Shown here in pieces: positions 1 to 7,418 of a stretch of DNA of 64,000 bases. Source of the DNA: DASRDZ01 sp035652335 (GTDB lineage Bacteria; Chloroflexota; Dormibacteria; Aeolococcales; Aeolococcaceae); NCBI GenBank assembly GCA_035652335.1, contig DASRDZ010000003.1, positions 1-64,000 of the forward strand. The letters run 5' to 3'. The notes below the pieces were generated by a model. It saw only the letters and a program-made list of their open reading frames with translations. It searched no databases and had not been told where the DNA came from. The stretch's first letter is position 1. Every line of letters begins with the position of its first letter. Position numbers and translations under genes: made by a program.

Positions 1-35
1 CGCCTCGACCCGGCGACCCTGGGGACCTCCCTCGC

Positions 36-1499
36 ATGCCCGAATCCCGCTGGCTGGCCCTGCTGGTGCTCTGCGCCGGGATGCTGATGATCGTCCTCGA
101 CGTGACCATCGTGAACGTCGCGCTGCCCTCCATCCAGCGCGACCTGAGCATGTCGCAGTCGAACCTGGCGTGGGTGGTCAACGCCTACCTCATCGCCTTC
201 GGCGGGCTGCTGCTGCTGGCCGGGCGCCTCGGCGACCTCATCGGCCGCAAGCGCATGCTGCTGCGCGGACTCGTGCTGTTCACCGCGGCGTCGGTGCTGT
301 GCGGCATGTCCTGGAACTCCGGCATGCTGATCGCCGCGCGCTTCGTCCAGGGGGCCGGCGGGGCGATGACCTCGGCGGTGATCCTCGGCGTCATCGTCAC
401 GCTGTTCCCCGAGCCGCGCGAGCAGGCCAGGGCGATCGGCGTCTACACCTTCGTGGCGGTGGGCGGCGGCTCCATCGGGCTGGTCGCCGGCGGGCTGCTC
501 ACCCAGGCGCTCAGCTGGCACTGGATCTTCTTCGTCAACCTGCCCATCGGCATCGCCGCGGTGGCGCTCACCGTGCGGCTCCTCGAGTCCGACCGCGGCA
601 TCGGGCTGCGTGCGGGGGCTGACGTCGCCGGTGCCTTCCTGGTGACCGTGTCACTGATGCTCGGCGTGTACACGATCGTGGAGACGTCGGAGTACGGGTG
701 GGGGTCGGCGCGAACCATCGGCAGCGGCGCGGTCGCGGCTGCGCTGCTCGTGCTCTTCGTCGTCCGCCAGCGGTACGCGGCGAATCCGCTGCTGCCGTTG
801 GGCATCTTCCGCTCGCGCAACGTGTCGGGGGCGAACCTCGTGGCGGCGCTGACGGTGTCGGCGATGTTCGGCATGTTCTTCCTGCTCAGCCTCTACCTGC
901 AGCGCGTTCTCGGGTTCGGCCCGCTGTCCATCGGGCTCGCCTTCCTGCCCACCGCGTTGACTATGGGGCTGCTGTCACTGGGCATCTCGGCGCGCCTCTA
1001 CACGCAGTACGGTGCGCGCGCGGTGCTGGTGCCGAGCCTCGCGCTCATCGGCCTGGGGCTGGGACTGCTGGCGCGTGCCCCCGTCGACGGTGCGTACGCC
1101 GCCAACGTGCTGCCGTCGATGGTCCTCATCGGCATCGGCTCGGGAATCTCCTTTCCGGCCCTGGTGACGCTGGCCATGTCGGACGCGACGGAGAGCGACT
1201 CCGGGCTCGCCTCCGGGCTCGTCAACGCGACGCAGCAGGTGGGTGGTGCGCTGGGCCTCGCCGTGCTGGCGACGATCGCGACGTCGCGCAGCGCCGGCCT
1301 TCTCGCCGGCGGGGCGGCCCAGGCATCGGCGCTCAGCGCGGGCTACGGCCTCGCCTTCGGCGTCGGCGCAGGGCTCGTCGCCGCCGCAATCCTCCTGGCC
1401 GTGACGGTGTTGAGGCCGCCCCCGGTGGGGGAGGAGCGACCGGTCGTCGCGGTGGTCGGGCTGGAAGGCGCGGTGCTGGGCACGCGTCAGAAGTCGTAG
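36..1499 (+). CDS. MFS multidrug exporter, DHA2 (EmrB/QacA-like) family
   Basis: Proton-driven efflux of drugs or metabolites across the cytoplasmic membrane is the known role of this family. The 487-aa protein has about 14 hydrophobic segments, the usual number for DHA2 exporters. The first helix carries the family pattern LDVTIVNVALPSIQRDL (about residues 22-38). The loop after helix 2 has GRLGDLIGRKRM (MFS motif A). A Gly-rich motif C-like stretch around residue 140 is followed by SWHWIFFVNLPIG, typical of DHA2. The substrate cannot be read from sequence. The 35 bases before the ATG show no promoter, so the gene may continue an operon outside the window. Its last 13 bases overlap the convergent SDR gene. 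Confidence 0.9.
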   Translation: MPESRWLALLVLCAGMLMIVLDVTIVNVALPSIQRDLSMSQSNLAWVVNAYLIAFGGLLLLAGRLGDLIGRKRMLLRGLVLFTAASVLCGMSWNSGMLIAARFVQGAGGAMTSAVILGVIVTLFPEPREQARAIGVYTFVAVGGGSIGLVAGGLLTQALSWHWIFFVNLPIGIAAVALTVRLLESDRGIGLRAGADVAGAFLVTVSLMLGVYTIVETSEYGWGSARTIGSGAVAAALLVLFVVRQRYAANPLLPLGIFRSRNVSGANLVAALTVSAMFGMFFLLSLYLQRVLGFGPLSIGLAFLPTALTMGLLSLGISARLYTQYGARAVLVPSLALIGLGLGLLARAPVDGAYAANVLPSMVLIGIGSGISFPALVTLAMSDATESDSGLASGLVNATQQVGGALGLAVLATIATSRSAGLLAGGAAQASALSAGYGLAFGVGAGLVAAAILLAVTVLRPPPVGEERPVVAVVGLEGAVLGTRQKS

Positions 1500-2317
1500 A
1501 GGTTGCGCTCCTTGGCCAGCCCCTGGGCGTCGACGGCGGGGGCGTCGTACTGCAGCCCTTCGGGATCGGCGAGCAGCCAGGCGACGGCGGCGCCGACCAC
1601 CTCCGGGGGTGAGCCGCCCGGCGCGGCGCGTCCCGTCTCGCGCAGGGTGATGAGCTTGCGCTCGGTGGCGACGTTGCCCGGCTCGACGTTGATGGCACGG
1701 ATCCCGCGCGCGCCGTATTCCGCGCGCAGGATCAGCGCCATCGCATGTCCTGCGGCCTTTCCGGCGGCGTAGGCGAGGCCCCATCCGCCCTTGCCCGCGG
1801 GTCCTCCGGGAACGTTGTACGCGGCGCCCGAGGTGATGGTGATGACGTGGCCGCGGCCGCGTTCCAGCATTCCCGGCAGCAGCGCGCGCGTGATCACCAT
1901 CGGCGCCAGCAGGTGGGCGTCGACCATCTTGCGCACGCCGTCGAAGGGCACCTCCATGAACACGTCCATCAGCCCGGGACCGAGGTAGCGGCCGTTGTGG
2001 ACCACCGCGTCGACACCGCCCCAGCTGTCCATCAGCCGCTGCGTGCCGGCGCCGACCGAGGCGAGGTCGGTGAGGTCCATGGCAATCGGCAGGGCGCGGC
2101 GTCCCCGCGCTTCGATGAGCGCCGACGTCTCGTCGAGACTTCCCGGCAGCGCGCGCAGATTCGACGCGTGCACGGTGTCAGCGTAGTCGCGCACCTCGCC
2201 GGGATGCACGGTGCGCGCGGAGACGGCGACGTCGTAGCCGGCGGCGGCCAGGGCGACGGCGATCGCCTTGCCGATGCCGCGGCTGGCCCCCGTCACCAGG
2301 GCGGTGGGAGCGCTCAC
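1487..2317 (-). CDS. short-chain dehydrogenase/reductase (SDR), classical type
   Basis: Predicted NAD(P)-dependent oxidoreductase of 276 aa with a Rossmann fold. It starts with VTGASRGIGKA (TGxxxGIG cofactor motif, residues about 8-18). The active-site Ser lies in TITSGAAYNV and the catalytic YxxxK is in LAYAAGKAAG. The long insertion after beta-strand 2 and the C-terminal ending YDF recall SDRs annotated near lipid or steroid catabolism, but I cannot assign a substrate. It lies 10 bases downstream of the VOC gene on the same strand, so the two probably form one transcript. Its 3' end overlaps the MFS gene by 13 bp tail to tail. Confidence 0.85.
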   Translation of the reverse strand: MSAPTALVTGASRGIGKAIAVALAAAGYDVAVSARTVHPGEVRDYADTVHASNLRALPGSLDETSALIEARGRRALPIAMDLTDLASVGAGTQRLMDSWGGVDAVVHNGRYLGPGLMDVFMEVPFDGVRKMVDAHLLAPMVITRALLPGMLERGRGHVITITSGAAYNVPGGPAGKGGWGLAYAAGKAAGHAMALILRAEYGARGIRAINVEPGNVATERKLITLRETGRAAPGGSPPEVVGAAVAWLLADPEGLQYDAPAVDAQGLAKERNLYDF

Positions 2318-2326
2318 GGCGACCGC

Positions 2327-2767
2327 CTACTCGCGCCACTCCTCGAGCTGCACCGCCACGCCGTCGGGGTCGAGGAACATCGCGCTGCGGAAGTTCTCGC
2401 CGTGCTCGTGGTCGGCGTAGCGGCGGCCATAGGTCATCGGCTCCATGCGCGCCTCGATGCCCATCGCCTTGGCGCGCTTCGCGTACGCCTCCAGGTCGTC
2501 GACCCAGAAGGCGATGTGGTTGACGCCGAGCTGGCCCAGGCCGGTCGAGCTGTCGCGCGCGTCGGCGCCGCGGGCGGCGCTCAACGACATGAACACCGAG
2601 TCCTGTGACTTCTCCGGGTTCCAGCGCAGGAAGACGCTGCGGCGCTCGGGGAAGGCCTCACCGGTGTCGCCGGTGATCTGGAGGCCCATGAAGTCGCGCC
2701 AGAAGACGAGCGACTTCTCCATGTCCCGCACGCCGATGGGGATGTGCGACACGCCGGTGACCTGCAT
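2327..2767 (-). CDS. VOC-superfamily (glyoxalase/dioxygenase fold) protein
   Basis: A 146-aa single VOC module. The family uses paired beta-alpha-beta-beta-beta units to hold a divalent metal for isomerase, lyase or dioxygenase chemistry. Visible signs are the start VSHIPIGVRDMEKSLVFWRD, the metal-site region NHIAFWVDDLEAY in the middle, and the C-terminal FLDPDGVAVQLEEW with a conserved Glu ligand. The start is supported by a Shine-Dalgarno GAGGAG seven bases before the ATG. It leads the two-gene operon with the SDR. Substrate unknown. Confidence 0.82.
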   Translation of the reverse strand: MQVTGVSHIPIGVRDMEKSLVFWRDFMGLQITGDTGEAFPERRSVFLRWNPEKSQDSVFMSLSAARGADARDSSTGLGQLGVNHIAFWVDDLEAYAKRAKAMGIEARMEPMTYGRRYADHEHGENFRSAMFLDPDGVAVQLEEWRE

Positions 2768-2825
2768 CTGACGTCTCCTCGTCGGGAGGGCTGGTGCTCA
2801 CCGCTGCCACACCGTGAAGGACGCC

Positions 2826-2831
2826 AGTGTA
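2826..2831 (-). promoter_or_regulatory. putative -10 box (TACACT) of the VOC-SDR operon
   Basis: On the minus strand the hexamer TACACT matches the TAnnnT pattern and lies about 58 bases upstream of the VOC ATG. The same hexamer is used at recG and comM in this window. No good -35 is seen 17 bp upstream. It lies in the 130-bp divergent region shared with the tad operon. Confidence 0.4.
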
Positions 2832-2860
2832 GATGCTGGACCGGGGTGGCGCGGCCGTGG

Positions 2861-2908
2861 TTGACGGGGTGATGCACGGCTGTGTATCTTCTGCGTTGTG
2901 GATACACA
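2861..2908 (+). promoter_or_regulatory. leaderless promoter of the tad operon with an overlapping inverted repeat
   Basis: A -35 TTGACG (2861-2866), an 18-bp spacer and a -10 TATCTT (2885-2890) lie seven bases before the GTG start at 2898, so the mRNA would have almost no 5' leader. A perfect 8-bp inverted repeat TGTGTATC / GATACACA (2881-2888 and 2901-2908, 12-base gap) covers the -10 box, the predicted transcription start and the start codon. That is where a repressor would block transcription. The sub-sequence ATACACAAC recurs in the comM promoter. Confidence 0.6.
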
Positions 2909-3401
2909 ACTGAGTGGTGATGCCGGGCGCTCCCGTCGCGGCGGGCTGGCGGCGGTGGCGCTCGCTCTGGCGGGCCTGGGGTTGGTTGTGGCGGGCGGCT
3001 GGCGGGGTGGGCCCGTCGCCGGTCCTGTGCGGGCGGCGAGTGCGGCGACCACGAGCACGCCTCAGATCTCCGCGGCGGCGGCGGTCATCCCCGGGCATCG
3101 GCTGGTGCGGCTGGCCATCGACGCGGGTGCGCTGCCGCCCGGCCTGGGCACCGATGTGACCGTCGACCTCCTCGCCGCGGTGGCGGACAGCTCCGGTGGT
3201 GGAGAGGTGGTCGACGTCGCCTCGGGGCGGGTGGTCGCGGTCTCCCCCGGGGCGTCGCCGCTGGTGACGCTGGACGTCGAGGCGGCCGCGGCGCCGCGGG
3301 TGCTGTGGGCGGAGGCCTTCGCCAAGTGGGTTCGCGTGCTGGTGCGCGCCTCGCCGGACGACGGGGCGCCGCTGCCGGACGCCGGCGGGCCGGGCCGGTG
3401 A
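2898..3401 (+). CDS. SAF/CpaB-like Tad pilus assembly protein
   Basis: A 167-aa predicted membrane-anchored protein with one hydrophobic segment at about residues 16-40 and an Ala/Thr-rich linker. The C-terminal part resembles the SAF/RcpC end of CpaB-type proteins: PGHRLVRLAIDAGALPPGL, then a VDLL strand and short beta-rich repeats. CpaB proteins help set up the secretin or periplasmic part of Tad (Flp) pili; in monoderm relatives the role is unclear. It is shorter than the usual 230-300 aa. The GTG start sits inside an inverted repeat, seven bases after a -10 box. Its stop overlaps the CpaF start (GTGA), so the two are coupled. Confidence 0.6.
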   Translation: MDTQLSGDAGRSRRGGLAAVALALAGLGLVVAGGWRGGPVAGPVRAASAATTSTPQISAAAAVIPGHRLVRLAIDAGALPPGLGTDVTVDLLAAVADSSGGGEVVDVASGRVVAVSPGASPLVTLDVEAAAAPRVLWAEAFAKWVRVLVRASPDDGAPLPDAGGPGR

Positions 3402-4570
3402 GCGGCGTCTCGGCCGACGAGCTGCGCGAGCGGGTGGTGCGTGAGCTGCCGGCCCTGTCGGCGCTCGGTGTGGCCGCGGCCGTCGACGCGTGGCTGGCCG
3501 CGCCGGGAGTCGACGCCGGTGCCGCGGCGCGAGTCGCCGCCGAGCTGCTCGGGGCGGGGCCGCTGGAGGCGCTGCTCGCCGACCCGCGGGTCAGCGAGAT
3601 CATGGTCAACGGTCCCCGGCAGGTGCACGTCGAGATCGAGGGACGGCTGCAGCCGAGCGACGTGCGCTTCGGCGACGAGCACCAGCTTCGCGCCGTCATC
3701 GACCGGCTGCTGGCGGGAACGGGCCGGCGCCTCGACGAGTCGACGCCCACCGTCGACGCCGTGCTCCGCGACGGCACGCGGCTCAACGCGGTGCTGCCGC
3801 CCGTCGCCGTGGGCGGCCCGCTGCTGACCCTGCGCCGGCCGCGCGTCCGCGCGCTCCAGCTTGGAGACCTGGTGCGCGACGGCGGCATCCCCCCGGCGCT
3901 GGCGGCCTTCCTCCATGCGGCGGTGGAGGGGCGCTGCAACCTGCTGGTCAGCGGTGGCACGGGCGCCGGCAAGACGACGCTGCTGGCGGCGCTGTGCGCG
4001 CTGGTGCCCGGAGATCAGCGCATCGTCACCGTCGAGGACGTGGCGGAGCTGCACGTCGAGCACCCGCACGTGGTGGCGCAGCAGTGTCGCGATCCTCTCG
4101 ACGGCGGTGGCGCGGCGCTGGACCTGCGCGCCCTGCTGCGCAACACGCTGCGCATGCGACCCGACCGCATCGTGGTGGGCGAGGTGCGCGGGGCCGAGGC
4201 GGCCGACATGGTGGCCGCGATGAACACCGGGCATCCCGGGTCGATGGGCACGGTGCACGCCAACAGCGCGCGCGACGCGGTGGCGCGCCTCGAAGCCATG
4301 CTGAGCCTCGCCTGGCCCGCCGTCGGGGTGCGGACGGTGCGGCGGTGGCTGTTCACCGCCGTCGACGTCGTCGTGCACTGCGAGCGCGAGGCCTCGGGGC
4401 GGCGGGTGGTCGCCGAGGTTGTGGCCGTGGATGACGGAAACATGGCCACCGTGTACGATGGCGCCCAGGGCGGGACGCTGCACCGCCCGCCGCCGCGGTG
4501 CCTGGAGCGCATGGCGCGCAACGGCGTGGACTTCGCGCCGGACCGCCTGCTCAGGGTCGACGTGGCATGA
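3398..4570 (+). CDS. Tad/Flp pilus assembly ATPase, CpaF/TadA family
   Basis: Hexameric secretion ATPase that powers assembly of Tad pili at the inner membrane. The 390-aa product has the N-terminal CpaF domain (EIMVNGPRQVHVEIEGRLQ, about 65-84). The Walker A is SGGTGAGKTTLLAAL at about residues 185-200, followed by the Asp box VTVEDVAELHVEHPHVVAQ. The Walker B/His region is RMRPDRIVVGEVRGAEAADM and MGTVHANSARDA. The GTG at 3398 was chosen because it overlaps the previous stop (GTGA) and gives the family's usual length. Coupled by ATGA to the TadB-like gene. Confidence 0.92.
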   Translation: MSGVSADELRERVVRELPALSALGVAAAVDAWLAAPGVDAGAAARVAAELLGAGPLEALLADPRVSEIMVNGPRQVHVEIEGRLQPSDVRFGDEHQLRAVIDRLLAGTGRRLDESTPTVDAVLRDGTRLNAVLPPVAVGGPLLTLRRPRVRALQLGDLVRDGGIPPALAAFLHAAVEGRCNLLVSGGTGAGKTTLLAALCALVPGDQRIVTVEDVAELHVEHPHVVAQQCRDPLDGGGAALDLRALLRNTLRMRPDRIVVGEVRGAEAADMVAAMNTGHPGSMGTVHANSARDAVARLEAMLSLAWPAVGVRTVRRWLFTAVDVVVHCEREASGRRVVAEVVAVDDGNMATVYDGAQGGTLHRPPPRCLERMARNGVDFAPDRLLRVDVA

Positions 4571-5472
4571 GCGCGCTGGCGTCCGGCTGCCTCGTCGCGG
4601 CGCTGGTGGTGGGCGCGCGTGATCTGCGCCGCGATGGCCGGCGGCCGGCCGCGATGCCCGCCGCCGTCCGGTGGGCTGCGGCGCGGTACGGCCGGTCGCG
4701 GGCGGGCCGGCGCTTGGCGGCGCGGTTGTGGTGCGCGCAGATCCCCATGTCTCCTGCGGCGTGGCGCGTGGCGCAGGTCCTGGTCGCGATGCCGGTGTGC
4801 GCGGTGCTGGTCGCCGCGGGGATGGGTCCGCCCGCGGCGCTGGCCGCGTCCAGCAGCGCCGTCCGCGGCGGCGGCGCGACGCTCCTCCGGCTGCGCCGGG
4901 GCGCTGCCACGGCAGCTCTCGACTCCGCGGCACCGGTGCTGGCGCGCGCGCTGTCCACCGAGCTGCAGGCGTGGGGGAGTGGGGCGCAGGCGATCGCCGC
5001 CGCCTCGGCGAGATGCGCAGGGCGAGAACCGCTGGTGGTGAGCCGGGTGCTGCAGGGCGCTGCCGCGCGCGTGGTGCTCGGCGGTGACGCGTCGACGTCG
5101 TTGTGGCGTGCCGTGGCGGCGGCCGCGCCACGGTCGTCGCCACGATCGGAGGCGGTCCGGGTCGCGGCGGTCTTCGCGCTGCACCGGCACGACTCCGCGG
5201 CCACCGCGGCGGCGCTGGAGCAGCTGGCCGCGTCCTTGGAGGACGGCGCATCGGTGCGGCGCGAGGCGCGCGCAGCCGTCGCCGAGGTGCGGATGAGCGC
5301 CGTCGCGGTGCCGGGCATCGCTGCGGCGACGCTGGCGATGCTGCTGGCGAGCGACCCACCGGCGTTGCTGGCCGCGTTGAGCATGCCGCTGTGTGCGCTG
5401 CTCGGCAGCGTCGTCGTCGTCGTCGTCGTCGTCGCCGCGTCGGTGGGCGTCCGCCGGATGGTCTCCGTGTGA
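4567..5472 (+). CDS. TadB-like type II secretion F-domain membrane protein
   Basis: Predicted inner-membrane platform protein for Tad pilus assembly, 301 aa. It has an N-terminal membrane segment, a second hydrophobic region at about 70-100, and a cytoplasmic Ala/Arg-rich domain with the T2SF-like pattern HRHDSAATAAALEQLAASLEDGASVRREARAAVAEV. Two C-terminal transmembrane helices follow. The last helix contains eight consecutive valines encoded by eight perfect GTC codons (5410-5433). The start overlaps the cpaF stop (ATGA). Position between cpaF and a second F-domain protein supports the TadB assignment more than sequence does. Confidence 0.72.
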   Translation: MSALASGCLVAALVVGARDLRRDGRRPAAMPAAVRWAAARYGRSRAGRRLAARLWCAQIPMSPAAWRVAQVLVAMPVCAVLVAAGMGPPAALAASSSAVRGGGATLLRLRRGAATAALDSAAPVLARALSTELQAWGSGAQAIAAASARCAGREPLVVSRVLQGAAARVVLGGDASTSLWRAVAAAAPRSSPRSEAVRVAAVFALHRHDSAATAAALEQLAASLEDGASVRREARAAVAEVRMSAVAVPGIAAATLAMLLASDPPALLAALSMPLCALLGSVVVVVVVVAASVGVRRMVSV

Positions 5473-6437
5473 GCGGCGCGACGCAACTGCCCGGCGCGGC
5501 GCGGGCGTGCCTCATCGCCGGCGGGGCGCTTCTGACGCTGCTGGCGATCCGCAGCCTTCGGCGCGACGCAGGGCCTCAGGGGGCGGCGCCGGTGCCGTGG
5601 ATCGGGCGGGTGGTGCTGTGGGCGTCGGCCGCGGCGGCGCGACTCGAGGCCCTCCGGCGGGAAGGCGACGGCGCTCTGCTCCACGCGCGCCTGGCGGTGG
5701 CGCCGGACAGCCGCCCGGCGCGCTGGACGGCCGCGGCGCTGACGGCGTGGCGGGTGCGCGCGGCGTCGAGCCCCGCCGACCCGGCGCGCCTCCCCGAGCT
5801 GGAGGCGGTCGCGGCGGGGATCCGCCTCATCGCCGGTCTGCTCGCGGCGGCGCCCGTCGCCGGTGCGGCGGCCGCATTCGCAGGTCCCGCAGCCGCTGCG
5901 GTTCTCGGGTTGCTCGCATTTGCCGCTGCGACCCGGGTGCCGGACCTCCTGCTCAGGGCTGCGGCCGCCAGGGCTCGACGTGCGGCGGCGGCGGAGGCCG
6001 CCGCGACGGCCGACATGCTCGCCGCCGCCTCCGCCGCAGGGCTTGCGCTCCCCGGGGCGATGGTGCTCGCCGCCGGGCATGCTCCGCCGGCCGCCGCCGC
6101 CGTCCTTCGCGCCGCGGCGGTGCGCCGGGCGCTGGGCGAGGAGCCGCGGGCGGCGTGGACGTCCGAGGCGGAGCGGTACGGCGTCCCCGCGCTGGGGGAG
6201 GTCGCCGAGGCGCTCGACCGGCAGCGGCGGCTCGGCGTCCCGCTGGCTCCTGAGCTCAGCCGCATCGCCGCCCGGCTGCGAGCCGACGAGCGTGCCCGGG
6301 CGCTGCAGCGCGCCGCCCGGCGGGGTCCGCTGGGCACGCTGGTGGTGGCGCTGCTGATCGCCCCGGTGTGCCTCGCCGCCGTCGTCGCCTGCCTGGCCGG
6401 CGGCCTGCTGGAGAGTGGCGGATTGGGCCTTCGCTGA
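5469..6437 (+). CDS. TadC-like type II secretion F-domain membrane protein
   Basis: Second polytopic platform protein of the Tad system, 322 aa. It has a membrane helix at the N-terminus (ACLIAGGALLTLLAI), a central hydrophobic pair near residues 115-160, an Ala-rich F domain, and a C-terminal helix (LGTLVVALLIAPVCLAAVVACLAGG). The pattern RRLGVPLAPELSRIAARLRADERARA resembles the TadC region that follows the conserved Leu/Pro turn. GTG start, overlapping the tadB stop. No pilin, prepilin peptidase, secretin or TadZ gene follows; the operon ends here, before a tRNA gene. Confidence 0.7.
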   Translation: MSGATQLPGAARACLIAGGALLTLLAIRSLRRDAGPQGAAPVPWIGRVVLWASAAAARLEALRREGDGALLHARLAVAPDSRPARWTAAALTAWRVRAASSPADPARLPELEAVAAGIRLIAGLLAAAPVAGAAAAFAGPAAAAVLGLLAFAAATRVPDLLLRAAAARARRAAAAEAAATADMLAAASAAGLALPGAMVLAAGHAPPAAAAVLRAAAVRRALGEEPRAAWTSEAERYGVPALGEVAEALDRQRRLGVPLAPELSRIAARLRADERARALQRAARRGPLGTLVVALLIAPVCLAAVVACLAGGLLESGGLGLR

Positions 6438-6454
6438 GCGTGGAACACGCAGCA

Positions 6455-6470
6455 GGGCGCCGCCGCGCCC
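6455..6470 (+). terminator. possible weak terminator hairpin after the tad operon
   Basis: A 6-bp GC stem (GGGCGC, loop CGCC, GCGCCC) lies 18 bases after the tadC stop. There is no T-run, so it is at most a Rho-dependent or pausing structure. It also falls in the spacer region of the tRNA-Leu promoter. Confidence 0.3.
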
Positions 6471-6474
6471 CGTG

Positions 6475-6480
6475 TAGAAT
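6475..6480 (+). promoter_or_regulatory. -10 box (TAGAAT) of tRNA-Leu
   Basis: TAGAAT lies 17 bases before the first base of the mature tRNA, giving a predicted start about 10 bases upstream of it. The same hexamer precedes the rpsB, asp23 and R/G-rich ORF units. No clear -35 is visible. Confidence 0.5.
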
Positions 6481-6497
6481 CTGCCCCTCGCCCTCGT

Positions 6498-6584
6498 GCC
6501 CAGGTGGTGGAATAGGTAGACACGCTGCTTTGAGGGGGCAGTGAGCGCAAGCTCGTAAGAGTTCGAGTCTCTTCCTGGGCACCA
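6498..6584 (+). tRNA. tRNA-Leu (anticodon GAG), CCA encoded
   Basis: An 87-nt class II tRNA. The acceptor arms GCCCAGG (5') and CCTGGGC (3') pair fully. The anticodon stem CTGCT/GGCAG holds the loop TTGAGGG, giving anticodon GAG, which reads CUC and CUU leucine codons. A long variable arm (GAGC, loop, GCTC) and the T-loop TTCGAGT are present. The terminal ACCA is encoded. It sits between the tad operon and the glycan cluster. Confidence 0.95.
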
Positions 6585-6601
6585 CCGCGACGCCCGTGCG
6601 G

Positions 6602-7234
6602 TCAGTAGGCTCCCCGGCCCCCGAGCACCGCGCCGGCCGTGCGGGCGAGGATCCGTGTGTCGAGGGCGAGTGACCAGCGCTCGACGTAGAGCCGGTCGAG
6701 GCGCACCCGCTCCTCCCAGGGCAGCTCGGCGCGACCGCTCACCTGCCACAGGCCGGTCATCCCCGGCCTCACCGCGAGGGCGTCGGCGGCGGCGCCGGGA
6801 AGCGCCATCTCCTCGGGAAGTCGCGGTCGTGGTCCGACCAGCGACATCGAGCCGGTCAGCACGTTGACGAGCTGGGGCAGCTCGTCGACGCTGGAGCGCC
6901 GCAGCAGCCGGCCGATGCCGGTGACCCGCGGGTCGCGCGGCGCCTTCCCGTCCGCGACGGGCCCCTGCCCGCGCATGGTGCGCAGCTTCCACATCCGGAA
7001 GGTCCTGCCCTGCCGCCCCACGCGCGTCTGCCGGTAGAGCACCGGCCCGCGGTCGGTGAGCAGGATGAGGCCCGCGGCGACGGCGAGCACCGGCAGCGCG
7101 AGGACGAGGAGCAGCGAGGCGAGGACGCGGTCGAGGGCCGCCTTCGCGACGCGCTCGGTGCGCCGGCGAGCCTCGAGTGCGGTGCCGGCGCGTGCGACCG
7201 CCGGCCGTTCACCTGTCGCGGCGTTCGTCTGCAT
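6602..7234 (-). CDS. undecaprenyl-phosphate sugar-1-phosphate transferase (bacterial sugar transferase family)
   Basis: Initiating enzyme of surface polysaccharide synthesis. It transfers a sugar-1-phosphate from a UDP-sugar to undecaprenyl phosphate at the membrane. The 210-aa protein has one membrane segment (VLASLLLVLALPVLAVAAGLIL, about 35-56). The catalytic core follows: GPVLYRQTRVGRQGRTFRMWKLRTM, then RDPRVTGIGRLLRRSSVDELPQL, SLVGPRPRLP and RPGMTGLWQVSGR. This is the short PglC-like form lacking the N-terminal membrane domain of WbaP. The ATG at 7234 was chosen because upstream residues have no family similarity. It is transcribed away from the rest of the glycan genes. Confidence 0.9.
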   Translation of the reverse strand: MQTNAATGERPAVARAGTALEARRRTERVAKAALDRVLASLLLVLALPVLAVAAGLILLTDRGPVLYRQTRVGRQGRTFRMWKLRTMRGQGPVADGKAPRDPRVTGIGRLLRRSSVDELPQLVNVLTGSMSLVGPRPRLPEEMALPGAAADALAVRPGMTGLWQVSGRAELPWEERVRLDRLYVERWSLALDTRILARTAGAVLGGRGAY

Positions 7235-7418
7235 CGCGGTTGGCTGCCCGATCACGTCGCCGGGAGTGTAGGCAGTCGCCGCCGGCGCCACCGAGATGAG
7301 CGTGCGGGGCACTCCGGACGCCGCTCGACGGAGTAACCGCCGCGGTATTGCCACGTAGTGGTCCGGGCCGCTCCACCATGGCTTCAGCCGGGCCCAGCAG
7401 CACGGGAGACGCGGGTCT
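7235..7418. other. 184-bp divergent intergenic region, no clear promoter
   Basis: Lies between the sugar-phosphate transferase and the nine-gene glycan operon, so it should hold both promoters. I see a small CCAC-GTA-GTGG inverted repeat near 7350 but no convincing -35/-10 pair on either strand. Confidence 0.4.
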
